From CAYZAW01 sp964476505 (GTDB lineage Bacteria; Bacillota; Clostridia; Christensenellales; CAG-138), in NCBI GenBank assembly GCA_964476505.1, contig CAYZAW010000008.1, forward strand, positions 1 to 51,088: a DNA stretch of 51,088 nt, in the 5' to 3' direction. How positions within the stretch are numbered: the first letter of the stretch is position 1; every line of letters begins with the position of its first letter. The position numbers and the translations under genes were made by a program. This document shows, one piece after another, positions 1-9,030 of the stretch. A model generated the notes under the pieces. It was not told where the DNA came from. It worked only from the letters and a program-made list of their open reading frames with translations, and searched no databases.

Positions 1-1134
1 GCGGATTACATCAAGATGTACGAATACATTTTCCCGCAGATCGTGCAGGCGGAGGACCCCCAGCGCTTTTACTGGCCGGCCAGGCCCTCCTCCGGCGGCA
101 GCTTTGACGACCCCAACGATTCTAATCGCGGAGACGTACATTACTGGATGGTGTGGCACGGCTTTCTGCCCTTTACGGATTATCGCAACCACTTTTTCCG
201 GTATGTGTCGGAATTTGGGTTCCAATCCTTCCCCTGCATGGAGACCGTCAACGCCTTTACGCTGCCGGAGGATCGGAACGTATTCTCCTATGTAATGGAA
301 AAGCATCAACGGAATGCCTCCGCCAACGGAAAGATCGTGGGCTATTTGGCGCAGATGTACCTGTATCCGCATTCCATGGAGCTGTTGGTGTATGCCTCCC
401 AGCTTTTGCAGGCGCAGGCCATGCAGTACGGCGTGGAGCATTGGCGCAGAAACCGCGGACGCTGCATGGGCGCTGTGGTGTGGCAGTTAAACGACTGCTG
501 GCCGGTAGCAAGCTGGTCGTCTATCGACTATTACGGCCGCTGGAAGGCGTTGCATTACTATGAAAAGCGTTTCTTTGCGCCGGTGCTGCTCTCCTGTCAG
601 GAGGAAGGGGTACTGTCGCAGGAAACCAACGTGAATGCGGAAGGCTATGTGCCAAACCGCCGTATCCGCCTAAACGTGAGCAACGAAACCCCGAAAACCT
701 TTACGGGAACGGTGCGCTGGTCCTTGCGTACGCCGGACGCTGCTATCCTCAGAAAGGGAGAAGCAGCCGTTTCGGTTCCGCCATACTCCGCCCTGTGGCT
801 GGAGGAGGAGGACTGCAATGATGCGGATACATACGGCAGTTATTGCGCCTATGCCTTGGATAATGAGGCGGGAAAAGAGATCGCAAGCGGCAGCGTGCTG
901 TTCTGCCAGCCCAAGCATTTTCGGTTTGCAGACCCTGCGTTAAAAGCTGAGCTGCGAGGAGATACCGTTGTGGTAAGCGCAAAGGCATATGCCCGCTCAG
1001 TAGAGGTAATGGCGGGCGCGGACGTGCTGCTGGAGGATAATTACTTTGACATGAACGCCGGGGAGCGTGTAATCAAGATACTGCGCGGCACGCCGGAAAC
1101 GGTGACGGTGCGCAGCGTGTATAACATACGGTAA
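1..1134 (+). CDS. Beta-mannosidase, glycoside hydrolase family 2 (C-terminal part)
   Basis: The reading frame is open from base 1, so the gene starts upstream of the window and only about 377 C-terminal residues are seen. The motif SEFGFQSFP, with its Glu codon at 211-213, matches the region of the catalytic nucleophile in GH2 beta-mannosidases. The following GAVVWQLNDCWPVASWSSID segment is also typical, and the last 150 or so residues look like the beta-sandwich domains that close these enzymes. The family removes terminal beta-linked mannose from oligosaccharides and N-glycans. No signal peptide can be judged because the N-terminus is missing. A MATE transporter gene begins 6 bases after the stop, so the two are probably co-transcribed. 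Family call is firm; exact substrate is inferred. Confidence 0.9.
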   Translation, partial: ADYIKMYEYIFPQIVQAEDPQRFYWPARPSSGGSFDDPNDSNRGDVHYWMVWHGFLPFTDYRNHFFRYVSEFGFQSFPCMETVNAFTLPEDRNVFSYVMEKHQRNASANGKIVGYLAQMYLYPHSMELLVYASQLLQAQAMQYGVEHWRRNRGRCMGAVVWQLNDCWPVASWSSIDYYGRWKALHYYEKRFFAPVLLSCQEEGVLSQETNVNAEGYVPNRRIRLNVSNETPKTFTGTVRWSLRTPDAAILRKGEAAVSVPPYSALWLEEEDCNDADTYGSYCAYALDNEAGKEIASGSVLFCQPKHFRFADPALKAELRGDTVVVSAKAYARSVEVMAGADVLLEDNYFDMNAGERVIKILRGTPETVTVRSVYNIR

Positions 1135-1140
1135 TGTAAA

Positions 1141-2520
1141 ATGGAAACAACAACGAAGCGTTCTCACAACGTAGATATGACAGAGGGCAAGCCCAGCACA
1201 AAGATCATCCGCTTTGCCATACCGTTGATTCTCTCTGCGGTGTGCCAGCAGCTCTATAACGTGATAGACAGCGTGGTGGTGGGGCAGCTCATCGGCGTGA
1301 ATGCATTTGCGGCGCTGGGGGCAACGGCCTTTTGCTATTGGCTGATACTAAGTGTGATATTCGGCTTTTGTCAAGGCTTTGGCACCCGTTTTGGGCAGGT
1401 GTACGGCGCAAAGGATATGCCGGCGCTTCGGCGTGCCATCGGCAACTCTATTTGGTGGACGCTGATATTGGGCACCGTGATCACGGCGGCGGGCATGCTT
1501 TCCATCCGTCCGCTATTGATACTCATCAATACGCCGCCGGATATTCTGGAGGATGCCTGCCTATACCTGTATATCGTGGTCGGCGGGGGCATGCTCTTTT
1601 CCTTCTGCTACAATACGGCCTCGGCAGTGCTGCGCGCGCTGGGCAACAGCAGTACGCCGCTGTATGCGGTGATACTGGCAAGCGCGGTCAATATCGCTCT
1701 CGATCTGTTTTTTGTGGCGGTGCTGGGGATGGGCGTGGACGGCGTTGCCATTGCAACGGTGATCGCCACCGTCTGCTCGCTGCTGTTTTGCCTGTATCAA
1801 TTAAAAAAGGTGAAAGAGGTACGCCCAAGTCGGGAAGACATGAAGCTGGATCGCGGTGTTTCAGCTTCTCTCCTGCGGCTGGGGTACCCAATTTCGCTTC
1901 GCAACATTGCCATTTCCATGGGAACGCTGGTTTTGCAGTATGTGATAAACGGCTACGGAACGCTGTTTGTGGCCGGTACGGCTGCCGCCGCCAAGTATTT
2001 TGGCGTAATGAATCTGGTGGGTATATCCGTAGACGGCGCTATGGCGGTGTACGTTAGCCAGAACTACGGCGCGCGCCGGTTTGACCGCATCAAGGCCGGG
2101 GTCAAGTGGATCACATGGGGCGCGGTGGCTTGCTCGCTGGTGATCGCGACGGTATTTATCCTGTTTGGCAGGGAGTTGACCACGCTGCTGGTTTCCGGCG
2201 ATCCGGCGGAAATGGCGCAGGTGGTGGACGTTTCCTATTGGAACATCGTAGGCATGGCGGTATGCCTGCCCTTCCTGTACCTGTTGTTTATCCACCGAAG
2301 TTCGCTGCAGGGCATGAGCAATGTTAAGATTCCCGTGATCTCCGGCTTTGTGGAGCTGGCGGCGCGAATCGTTTCCGTGCTGATACTGCCCCGCTGGATC
2401 GGTGAATGGGGCGTGTATCTGGCGGATGGATTGGGATGGATCACTGCGGGCATTCTATTGATAATTGGTTTTTACAGGGTCTACCGCAAAAAGGCTGCCA
2501 TGATGACGGAAGCGTCATAA
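1141..2520 (+). CDS. MATE family multidrug/toxin efflux transporter
   Basis: A 459-residue integral membrane protein with many hydrophobic segments, the length and N-terminal pattern (MTEGKPSTKIIRFAIPLI, then QQLYNVIDSVVVGQLIG) of bacterial MATE carriers. Such proteins export cationic drugs, toxins or metabolites in exchange for Na+ or H+. The start at 1141 lies 6 bases after the beta-mannosidase stop and lacks a clear ribosome site, which suggests translational coupling; an ATG at 1177 is a weaker alternative. A strong hairpin follows the stop. Substrate cannot be read from the sequence. Confidence 0.9.
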   Translation: METTTKRSHNVDMTEGKPSTKIIRFAIPLILSAVCQQLYNVIDSVVVGQLIGVNAFAALGATAFCYWLILSVIFGFCQGFGTRFGQVYGAKDMPALRRAIGNSIWWTLILGTVITAAGMLSIRPLLILINTPPDILEDACLYLYIVVGGGMLFSFCYNTASAVLRALGNSSTPLYAVILASAVNIALDLFFVAVLGMGVDGVAIATVIATVCSLLFCLYQLKKVKEVRPSREDMKLDRGVSASLLRLGYPISLRNIAISMGTLVLQYVINGYGTLFVAGTAAAAKYFGVMNLVGISVDGAMAVYVSQNYGARRFDRIKAGVKWITWGAVACSLVIATVFILFGRELTTLLVSGDPAEMAQVVDVSYWNIVGMAVCLPFLYLLFIHRSSLQGMSNVKIPVISGFVELAARIVSVLILPRWIGEWGVYLADGLGWITAGILLIIGFYRVYRKKAAMMTEAS

Positions 2521-2535
2521 ACTGTAAGATGTTAC

Positions 2536-2567
2536 AACGCCCCGCAAAACTACTTGCGGGGCGTTTT
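2536..2567. terminator. Bidirectional intrinsic terminator
   Basis: A perfect 12-bp stem (2536-2547 with 2554-2565) with a 6-base loop and T runs on both strands sits between the convergent MATE and serine hydrolase genes, so it can end transcription from both sides. Confidence 0.85.
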
Positions 2568-2572
2568 CTGCT

Positions 2573-3739
2573 TTAATCCAGCGCGGCGTATAATATCTGC
2601 CGCATTTTTCTTCTGATCTCCCAGTCCGGCCCTTCCACCATCTGCTGCATATATACCATTGTCAGGTTCTCCGCCGGGTCTATCAGGAAGTAACAGCCGG
2701 GCAGCCCGTCCCAGCCGAATTCCCCGATGCTGCCGTTGGAGGAGCCGATGGCAGGGGATTGCAGGATGCGGCAGAAGTTGGAGTACGCATAGCCCTCCAA
2801 GCCAAACAGCTGAAAGCTTTTTTGCACGGCGGGGGTCATTTGGCTGGTGCGCATAAAGGCAACGGTTTTTCGTCCCAGCACGCGTGTATTGTTTACCGTA
2901 CCCTCTTGCAGCAGCATCCGGGCAAAGCGCATATAATCCTCCAGCGTGCTGTATAGCCCTGCGCCGCAGGGATGCATACGCCCGCACGTAGCGTCGGCGC
3001 TCATGAGCGGGTTAAGTAACGATGCGGTATCCGCCGGCTGTAGCATGCCGTTGGCGCGTGTGTATAAGGTGGATAAGCGCGGCAGCTTCTTTTGCTCTAA
3101 CGTAAAAGCGGTGTCCTGCATGCCAAGGGGAGAGAACAGCACTTCCTGCATAAAAGCGCCGGGTGTCTTTCCGGTAACGGCTTCTATCACGCCGCCCATT
3201 ACGTCGGCGGAGGCGCCATAGAAAAACGCCGTGCCCGGTTCAAACAGCAATGGTGCCTGCGCCAGCATGCTCGCCGCTTCCACTGTTGAAAATGATGGAG
3301 AAGCGGCGGCTTTCTTAGCAATCTCCTTTTGTATCCGGGCAGTCTCCCGTTCGGGCAGGGTCGCATCTGGAGCGTCGCCGGCATACACAAGGCCGGAGGT
3401 CATATTCAACAGCATTTGCAGCGTGATAGGCGTTTTTGCAGGCTTTGTACTTGCGCCTGCGGCAACCTCCATACGGGAAAAAGCGGGTAAAAAGTCCGAT
3501 ACCGGCTGGCGAAGATCAATCAGTCCCCGCTCATACAGGTACAGCGCGGCAGCGGCGGTGATGGGCTTGGTCATGGAAAAAATGCGATAGATGGAATCTG
3601 CTCGGTCAATACCGAAGTGTGCCGTATAAACGCGCTCTCCGTTATGCTCAACGGCAATGCTTGCGCCGGGCAGCATGCCCCGCGCAACAACGCCGTTATA
3701 CAATGCGTTCATATGCTCTTCTAAAAAGGGAGTATTCAT
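2573..3739 (-). CDS. Serine hydrolase, beta-lactamase/esterase (class C-like) fold
   Basis: A 388-residue protein of the class C beta-lactamase / penicillin-binding-like esterase family. The SxxK nucleophile motif is visible as SMTK (around residue 55) after the usual lead-in DSIYRIF, and a Tyr-containing second motif appears in FFYGASADVMGGVIE. No signal peptide or membrane anchor is present, so it is probably cytoplasmic and more likely an esterase or peptide hydrolase than a drug-resistance enzyme. The start is supported by GGAGG 6 bases upstream of the ATG. It has its own promoter and appears to be a single-gene unit. Substrate unknown. Confidence 0.85.
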   Translation of the reverse strand: MNTPFLEEHMNALYNGVVARGMLPGASIAVEHNGERVYTAHFGIDRADSIYRIFSMTKPITAAAALYLYERGLIDLRQPVSDFLPAFSRMEVAAGASTKPAKTPITLQMLLNMTSGLVYAGDAPDATLPERETARIQKEIAKKAAASPSFSTVEAASMLAQAPLLFEPGTAFFYGASADVMGGVIEAVTGKTPGAFMQEVLFSPLGMQDTAFTLEQKKLPRLSTLYTRANGMLQPADTASLLNPLMSADATCGRMHPCGAGLYSTLEDYMRFARMLLQEGTVNNTRVLGRKTVAFMRTSQMTPAVQKSFQLFGLEGYAYSNFCRILQSPAIGSSNGSIGEFGWDGLPGCYFLIDPAENLTMVYMQQMVEGPDWEIRRKMRQILYAALD

Positions 3740-3779
3740 ATTTGCCTCCTGCTGTGAGATGAAACTGTCGGATAAAAAG

Positions 3780-3809
3780 AGTATAGCACAAGCCCCTGCA
3801 ACGCAACAA
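3780..3809 (-). promoter_or_regulatory. Sigma-A-type promoter for the serine hydrolase
   Basis: On the minus strand TTGTTG (3804-3809) and TATACT (3780-3785) are 18 bases apart, about 40 bases upstream of the start codon. Confidence 0.5.
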
Positions 3810-3810
3810 T

Positions 3811-3843
3811 TAAAAAGCTGCCCCGCAATACAGCGGAGCAGCT
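3811..3843 (-). terminator. Intrinsic terminator of the SpoIID/SH3b gene
   Basis: An 11-bp stem with one mismatch (3816-3826 with 3833-3843), a 6-base loop and TTTTT on the minus strand, starting 15 bases after the stop codon at 3858. Confidence 0.8.
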
Positions 3844-3857
3844 ATAGCCTGTCTATA

Positions 3858-6449
3858 CTAATTGGCTTTTACATAATTTGCGTATACATACCCGGTGGAG
3901 CCGTTATAGCTGCAATAGTACCAGTTGCTTTCCTTGCTGATGATGGTAACGGTAGCGCCCCGGGGAATGGTGGTCAACACATTGCTGGAGGATTTTGTGG
4001 TAGCGGAGGAACGCAGTCGCACCTTGCCGGTGGTGGTTCCAGCACTGCCGAAGGTGGAAACGTCGGACACCACTGCGCTGTTACTAGAGGGTGCGGCGGC
4101 GGTGCCGGTGATATTGGCGTATTTTTTCACGATGTAGCCGGTTTTATCTCCGCTTTGCACCTGATAATAGCTGCCGCTTTCGCCTAAAATAACGATCTGC
4201 GCGCCCTTTTTCAGGGTGGTGAGAACCTTGCCGGAGCTGCTCGCCTTTTGCCTGAGGTAAACATTGGCGGTGGTAGCGCCAACATTCACCGAGGAGGTGG
4301 TATTGACCGCGCTGGTGAGTGCAGCGGGGGAGGATACGCTGATGGCAGACCCCACCTGCACATAGTCCTTATGCATGTAGCCAACGGTTACGCCGCCGTC
4401 AGGGCTGACCTTGTAAAAGTCTCCGCTTTGCGCATAAACGATCAGCTGGCTTCCAACCTCGTAGCTGCCGATAATGTTGCTTTGGGTGCTAAAGTCCGGC
4501 GTGGAACGGAAGCGTACGAATTCATTGACCACCGTGCCGGACCAAGCGGAGGTGGTAGTCGCTGCCGGCGTTGGATCAACGATAGGCAGGTTCGCCTCCG
4601 GCTGCGTGGTTTGCGCGTCTGTTTGCGGCGTGGCGGTAGTGTTCTGCTGGGGCGCGGTCGCGGTCAGCGTAACGTAGCTGGCGCTCACATAACCGTCTAC
4701 ACCGTCATACTGGCAGTAATACCAAGAACCGTTTTCTACCGTGCCGTAGATGTTCAAGGCCGCGTTTTTCTTCAGCTTTTGCAGCACCTTGCCGTTACCG
4801 GGAGACGCACGGAAGTTCAGCGTATTGGAGGTAACGCTGCCGTATGCCGTAACGCTTTTTACCACGTTGGATTCCGCCGCGGCATTCGCAGCGGGCAAAA
4901 GCTCGTTGGTGCTGTCTGCATAGGTGACCTTTAAATACTCGTTGGATACCCAGCCGGTGTATTTCTCGTTGCCGCACAGGCTCCACCCGTCGGACTGCTG
5001 ATACAGGGTCAGCGTTTTGTTCTTTGAGAGCTTTGTGATCTTTTCGTAGCCGGTGGAAGGGCCGGAGCGCATATTTACGCTGCCGGTGGTCTTTACGGTA
5101 CCGATCGCCGTGGACGCGCCCGGTACAACAGCTTCTACTGTGGGCTTGGCAGGGTCGGTAGGCGCTGCAAGCCCCATGCTGGAAAGGGATGCGCCGGGAT
5201 AGTAAAACCGCAATATTTGCTGATAGCCCATGCCCTCCTTGCCCATTTGCTGCGCACCGCGCTGGGAAAGCCCAACGCCGTGCCCGTAACGGCCGCGGAT
5301 AACGGTAAAGGCGCTGCCGGTATTTACTACCGTATACAGCCGCAGCGACTGGGACTTGGAGAACACGCCGTTAGACAGCAGCTCACCCAAGTGGAAATTA
5401 TAGCTAAACGTAAGCTGCGAGGGGGTTCCGGCGGAATCCAGCATGGTTACGGTGAGGGTAACGTCTGCATAGTTGGTAGCGGTTTGGGATATATCGTTTA
5501 CCGCGTCAACGGATGCCACCGTACCGCCGGAGGGCAAGTACCCGCTGGCAGAAAGCACGGCATAAGCCTTGCTGCGAAGGTAATTCGTTAAAGCAGTGGA
5601 CATGCCGCCGCTTTCGCCGTTATAGGGGAAGGTGGCGGTTTCCTGCACGCTTTCGGGATTGCGCAGGTCATAAGGATCGCTGGTGCGTGAAAACGCAGCA
5701 TCCCATTGATACCGGTTGGTGCCCGCCCACGCATCGGAGGGGAGTATGGTGGAGCCGCCGTTGCTTGCGGCATAATACGCGCATAGGATTCGTCCGCTAA
5801 GATATAGGCCGATATCATAGGTAGCATCCACCGCGTTGATCACATTGGTATAGGACGCGGTGTAGCCCTTGTATACCTGATCGGTAGAGGTATCGCCGAT
5901 ATCATAGGTGGAGGTGGGGGCCATGCAGGCAAGCACATAGCACTTGGCGGCTACCGCCTGCGCCTTTAACGCCTCTACGGGGAAGGTGTTGCTCATTTCG
6001 TAGGCAACAACGCCGTATAAATAATGCGCCATGGGAACGGTATTCACGCAGCGGATATAACCGCCGTTGTAGATGAAGGTAAAATGCCCCAAGTAAGACC
6101 TGCTGCCGTAAATGGTAGGCACCTTGACGGAACCGGCAGAGGGCGTAATGCTTTCACGCATTACGTTGATGGTGGAGCCGCTGTACAGCTGGCCTGCCGA
6201 AGAGTGGGAGGCCACCAGCTGCCCGCCGGAGCTGGAGATCGTGAGCGTACCGTTGGAAAAGCTTGCGCCGTTCTCCTGTATGAAATAGTTGCCCGAAACG
6301 GACATGGTAAGCGTAGATACGCTGCCGGTGGACAGCAGCACACGCACATTAGAATAGTCCGTCGCGGCAGATGCAACACTACAAAACGCTCCCAATACAA
6401 GGGTGAGCGTTAACAGCGCGGCAAGCAGTAGCGATAAGCGTTTCTTCAT
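3858..6449 (-). CDS. Secreted SpoIID/LytB-domain protein with five SH3b repeats
   Basis: 863 residues from the ATG at 6449, chosen because AAAGGAG lies 8 bases upstream and a classic signal peptide (MKKRLSLLLAALLTLTLVLG, cleavage near VASA) follows. The next 350 or so residues form a SpoIID/LytB domain: YEMSNTFPVEALKAQAVAAK carries the conserved Glu, and RYGHGVGLSQRGAQQMGKEG is the family signature. The C-terminal half holds five bacterial SH3 repeats, several with Leu/Met-Arg-x-x pockets and all ending in a GW/GY-V motif, joined by Thr/Ala/Gln-rich linkers. SpoIID enzymes are lytic transglycosylases acting on denuded glycan; LytB-type relatives modulate amidases. With SH3b wall-binding modules it is probably an extracellular wall-remodelling protein, not the sporulation SpoIID itself. 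It is monocistronic, with its own promoter and terminator. Confidence 0.88.
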   Translation of the reverse strand: MKKRLSLLLAALLTLTLVLGAFCSVASAATDYSNVRVLLSTGSVSTLTMSVSGNYFIQENGASFSNGTLTISSSGGQLVASHSSAGQLYSGSTINVMRESITPSAGSVKVPTIYGSRSYLGHFTFIYNGGYIRCVNTVPMAHYLYGVVAYEMSNTFPVEALKAQAVAAKCYVLACMAPTSTYDIGDTSTDQVYKGYTASYTNVINAVDATYDIGLYLSGRILCAYYAASNGGSTILPSDAWAGTNRYQWDAAFSRTSDPYDLRNPESVQETATFPYNGESGGMSTALTNYLRSKAYAVLSASGYLPSGGTVASVDAVNDISQTATNYADVTLTVTMLDSAGTPSQLTFSYNFHLGELLSNGVFSKSQSLRLYTVVNTGSAFTVIRGRYGHGVGLSQRGAQQMGKEGMGYQQILRFYYPGASLSSMGLAAPTDPAKPTVEAVVPGASTAIGTVKTTGSVNMRSGPSTGYEKITKLSKNKTLTLYQQSDGWSLCGNEKYTGWVSNEYLKVTYADSTNELLPAANAAAESNVVKSVTAYGSVTSNTLNFRASPGNGKVLQKLKKNAALNIYGTVENGSWYYCQYDGVDGYVSASYVTLTATAPQQNTTATPQTDAQTTQPEANLPIVDPTPAATTTSAWSGTVVNEFVRFRSTPDFSTQSNIIGSYEVGSQLIVYAQSGDFYKVSPDGGVTVGYMHKDYVQVGSAISVSSPAALTSAVNTTSSVNVGATTANVYLRQKASSSGKVLTTLKKGAQIVILGESGSYYQVQSGDKTGYIVKKYANITGTAAAPSSNSAVVSDVSTFGSAGTTTGKVRLRSSATTKSSSNVLTTIPRGATVTIISKESNWYYCSYNGSTGYVYANYVKAN

Positions 6450-6505
6450 TTGGTATACTCCTTTGTTTCCGTTACGCGGTTCCGGTAAATGATCTTGATA
6501 GGGGT

Positions 6506-6534
6506 ATTGTAACAAAACACGAAACCCGTGTGAA
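6506..6534 (-). promoter_or_regulatory. Sigma-A-type promoter for the SpoIID/SH3b gene
   Basis: On the minus strand TTCACA (6529-6534) and TACAAT (6506-6511) are separated by exactly 17 bases, about 57 bases upstream of the start. Confidence 0.65.
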
Positions 6535-6565
6535 TCGTTTGGGCGGCTTGTTTTAACTTTGTTAA

Positions 6566-6594
6566 CAAAAATCAGCCGATAAATGGCTGATTTT
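6566..6594 (-). terminator. Intrinsic terminator of ychF
   Basis: A 10-bp perfect stem (6568-6577 with 6585-6594) with a 7-base loop and a T-rich tail on the minus strand, just after the ychF stop. Confidence 0.8.
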
Positions 6595-6601
6595 GCAGGA
6601 T

Positions 6602-7693
6602 TTACACGTTGAAGCGGAACACAACGATGTCTCCGTCCTTCATTACATACTCTTTTCCCTCGGAGCGTATCAGACCCTTTTCCTTACAGGCGGCCATGGA
6701 GCCAAGCTCTATCAATGTGTGATATGGGATGATCTCTGCCCGGATAAAGCCCCGTTCAAAGTCCGTATGGATTTTCCCCGCCGCCTGCGGCGCTTTGGTA
6801 CCGGCTTCGATTGTCCACGCGCGTACCTCCTTGGGGCCTGCGGTGAGAAAGCTGATTAAGCCCAGCAGCCGGTAACAGGCCTTGACCAGCTGATCCAGCC
6901 CGCTTTCGCCTATTCCCAATTCCTCGATGAATGCCTGCTTCTCCTCCGGGTCTAAGGCGGCGATCTCCTCCTCCGTGCGCGCGCAGATGGTGATGGCCTC
7001 CGCCTCTTCCTTTTCTGCGGCGGCATACAGCGCTGCCACATAGGGAAGGTCGGGCTTGCCGATATCGTTTTCACTGATGTTTGCCACATAGATCACCGGC
7101 TTGGTGGTCAAAAGGAACAGGCTTTTGATGTACTCCTGCTCATCGTCCGTGGCGGGGAAGGTGCGCACCGGCTTTTCTGCCATCAGATGCGCCAGTATCC
7201 GTTCTAAAAGCTCGATTTCCGCAAGGATTTTCTTGTCTCCGCTTTTTGAGAGCTTTTTAGCCTTGTCCACGCGTTTTTCCATGGTTTCTATGTCTGCGAA
7301 GATCAATTCCAGATTGATGGTATCCATATCCCGCACGGGGTCAACCGAGCCGTCCACATGCACGATGTTTTCATCGTCAAAGCAGCGTACCACGTGCACG
7401 ATGGCGTCTACCTCGCGAATATGGGAGAGGAATTTATTGCCTAAGCCCTCGCCTCGGGACGCGCCGCGCACCAGCCCTGCGATATCTACGAATTCGATGG
7501 CGGTAGGGGTCAGCTTTTCAGGATCGTACATCTTTGCAAGCACCTGCAGCCGTTCGTCCGGCACGGCGACCACGCCTACGTTGGGCTCAATGGTGCAAAA
7601 AGGATAATTGGCAGCCTGCGCCCCTGCCTGCGTAATGGCGTTGAACAATGTGCTTTTTCCAACATTGGGGAGTCCTACCACGCCTAGCTTCAT
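6602..7693 (-). CDS. ychF: Redox-regulated ATPase/GTPase YchF (Obg family)
   Basis: 363 residues, the normal YchF length. Visible parts are the P-loop GLPNVGKST near residue 7, the switch region NYPFCTIEPNVGVV, the DIAGLVRGASRGEGLGNKFL segment, a helical insertion, and a C-terminal TGS domain (RAWTIEAGTKAPQAAGKIHT). YchF is a universal, ribosome-associated P-loop protein that prefers ATP and is linked to stress and redox control of translation. The ATG at 7693 is chosen over an upstream in-frame start because AAAGGAC lies 9 bases before it and the protein begins MKLGVVGLPN as in homologues. It is a single-gene unit. Confidence 0.97.
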   Translation of the reverse strand: MKLGVVGLPNVGKSTLFNAITQAGAQAANYPFCTIEPNVGVVAVPDERLQVLAKMYDPEKLTPTAIEFVDIAGLVRGASRGEGLGNKFLSHIREVDAIVHVVRCFDDENIVHVDGSVDPVRDMDTINLELIFADIETMEKRVDKAKKLSKSGDKKILAEIELLERILAHLMAEKPVRTFPATDDEQEYIKSLFLLTTKPVIYVANISENDIGKPDLPYVAALYAAAEKEEAEAITICARTEEEIAALDPEEKQAFIEELGIGESGLDQLVKACYRLLGLISFLTAGPKEVRAWTIEAGTKAPQAAGKIHTDFERGFIRAEIIPYHTLIELGSMAACKEKGLIRSEGKEYVMKDGDIVVFRFNV

Positions 7694-7731
7694 GATGATC
7701 CGTCCTTTCGCGTACATACAAATACAGCCTA

Positions 7732-7760
7732 ATTATAGCCCGTTATGTCTGTATAGGCAA
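7732..7760 (-). promoter_or_regulatory. Sigma-A-type promoter for ychF
   Basis: On the minus strand TTGCCT (7755-7760) and a consensus TATAAT (7732-7737) are 17 bases apart, about 40 bases upstream of the ychF ATG. Confidence 0.65.
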
Positions 7761-7793
7761 GAAAAATCCCATATATTGTGGAAAAAATGGCGT

Positions 7794-7820
7794 AAAAAAG
7801 GGGCTGCACCGCAACCCCTT
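7794..7820 (-). terminator. Intrinsic terminator of the SPFH gene
   Basis: A 10-bp stem with one mismatch (7798-7807 with 7811-7820) and a 3-base loop. On the minus strand it runs into T6, about 50 bases after the SPFH stop. Confidence 0.75.
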
Positions 7821-7868
7821 GTAATGGAATATAGTTGGCAGAGGCGGCGGCCCCCGCACCCCTAAGGG

Positions 7869-8753
7869 TTATTCGCCAAGATCCACGCCAATGAACGAGC
7901 CGCTTTCGCTGCCGGTCTGCACCTGCGGAAGCTTGCCGTCCCACTTGTTGATCTTCTCGTAATTGATCAGCTCGTTGCTAAGAGACTCCGCCAGCTTGCG
8001 GTTAGCCTCCGCCTGTGCCTCTGCCTCCACGGCGATCTGCTTGGCCTTGGCCTGCGCCTCGATGATGGCAGCCTCTGCCTCTGCGTTGGCAGCAATGACC
8101 TTCTGCTTGGCGGTTGCTTCCGCGATCACTACGGCCTGCTCCTGCTCGGTGCGGGTTTTGATGAGGTTCTGCTCTGCTACCTGCTTTTGCTCAATGGCGT
8201 TGATGTATTCGTCGGAGAAGTCCCAGTCAATGATGTTCAGGTCTTCCACGATGATGCCGGAGGACAACAGCTTGTCCTTAATAAATTCGTCCAGCTTTAC
8301 GGAAACGGCGCTTCTGTCCGCCACAAGCTCGCTTGCGGTGTGCTGCGCGATCACGGCCTTCAACACCTCGTTTACCGCGGGCTCGATCAATACCGCCTCA
8401 TAGCCGGAGCCTACGTTCTTATAAATGGAATAGCTCATGCCCTTGTCGATGCGGTAATTTACCGCAAGCACGGCGGTGATGGTTTGCAAGTCCTTCGAGA
8501 ACGCTTGGGTAGATACCTGCAGCTTGATAATGCGGTTATCGATCTGCACCACCTGCTGCACAAAGGGCAGCTTAAAGCTCATGCCCTCCTGCAATACGAT
8601 GTCGCTGACCTTCCCCATAGTGACCATAACGCCCGTGTGGCCTGCCGGAATCACCACAAAGCAGCTGGTTGCAATGATGATGATGAGTACCGCCACAACA
8701 CAGGTGGTCACCAACTTTTTTAATGATAATGTGCCATCCTTATTTTTGAACAT
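7869..8753 (-). CDS. SPFH/band-7 (prohibitin-like) membrane protein
   Basis: 294 residues from the ATG at 8753; an in-frame TTG three codons earlier sits too close to AGGAAGG to be the likely start. One N-terminal membrane segment (VVAVLIIIIATSCFVVIPAG) is followed by the SPFH domain (HTGVMVTMGKVSDIVLQEG, then LPFVQQVVQIDNRIIKLQV). Next comes a long Ala/Glu/Gln/Lys-rich coiled coil of the kind through which these proteins assemble into rings. Prohibitin/HflK-type proteins form membrane scaffolds that organise proteases or lipid domains. No protease or NfeD partner lies beside it. The specific role is unknown. Confidence 0.88.
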   Translation of the reverse strand: MFKNKDGTLSLKKLVTTCVVAVLIIIIATSCFVVIPAGHTGVMVTMGKVSDIVLQEGMSFKLPFVQQVVQIDNRIIKLQVSTQAFSKDLQTITAVLAVNYRIDKGMSYSIYKNVGSGYEAVLIEPAVNEVLKAVIAQHTASELVADRSAVSVKLDEFIKDKLLSSGIIVEDLNIIDWDFSDEYINAIEQKQVAEQNLIKTRTEQEQAVVIAEATAKQKVIAANAEAEAAIIEAQAKAKQIAVEAEAQAEANRKLAESLSNELINYEKINKWDGKLPQVQTGSESGSFIGVDLGE

Positions 8754-8793
8754 GTTACACAATCCTTCCTACAATGTAAATCGTAATAGGGCG

Positions 8794-8822
8794 ATTATAC
8801 CACGTTCGAGGGATTTCGCCAT
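8794..8822 (-). promoter_or_regulatory. Probable promoter for the SPFH gene
   Basis: A perfect TATAAT on the minus strand (8794-8799) lies about 40 bases upstream of the SPFH start. The -35 position at 17-base spacing (ATGGCG, 8817-8822) is weak. Confidence 0.45.
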
Positions 8823-8906
8823 ACGATTTCCCAATTCGTTACAATCCTGTTTCCCGGTATTCACAAAGCACCGGCACGCATATCCGGGTGTTTCCGCTGG
8901 ATTCGG

Positions 8907-8934
8907 TTGGCAAATCCACAAAATCTGCTATACT
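8907..8934 (+). promoter_or_regulatory. Sigma-A-type promoter for the flippase-mazG unit
   Basis: TTGGCA (8907-8912) and TATACT (8929-8934) with a 16-base spacer lie about 100 bases before the flippase ATG. Together with the SPFH promoter this makes the 8754-9030 gap a divergent promoter region; nothing else was seen in it. Confidence 0.55.
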
Positions 8935-9030
8935 AGGAACGGTATTGTTGGTCTGCGGCGCGAATAACGCGCTTACGGGCTGCCATATAAATGCCATATA
9001 GATCATGTGCGGTGGGGCACAAGGAGCGTT

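Noticed and set aside
4248..4934. 228-residue plus-strand open frame opposite the SpoIID/SH3b gene
   Set aside because: Gly/Arg-rich, no recognisable domain, no ribosome site; it mirrors the codon bias of the real minus-strand gene.
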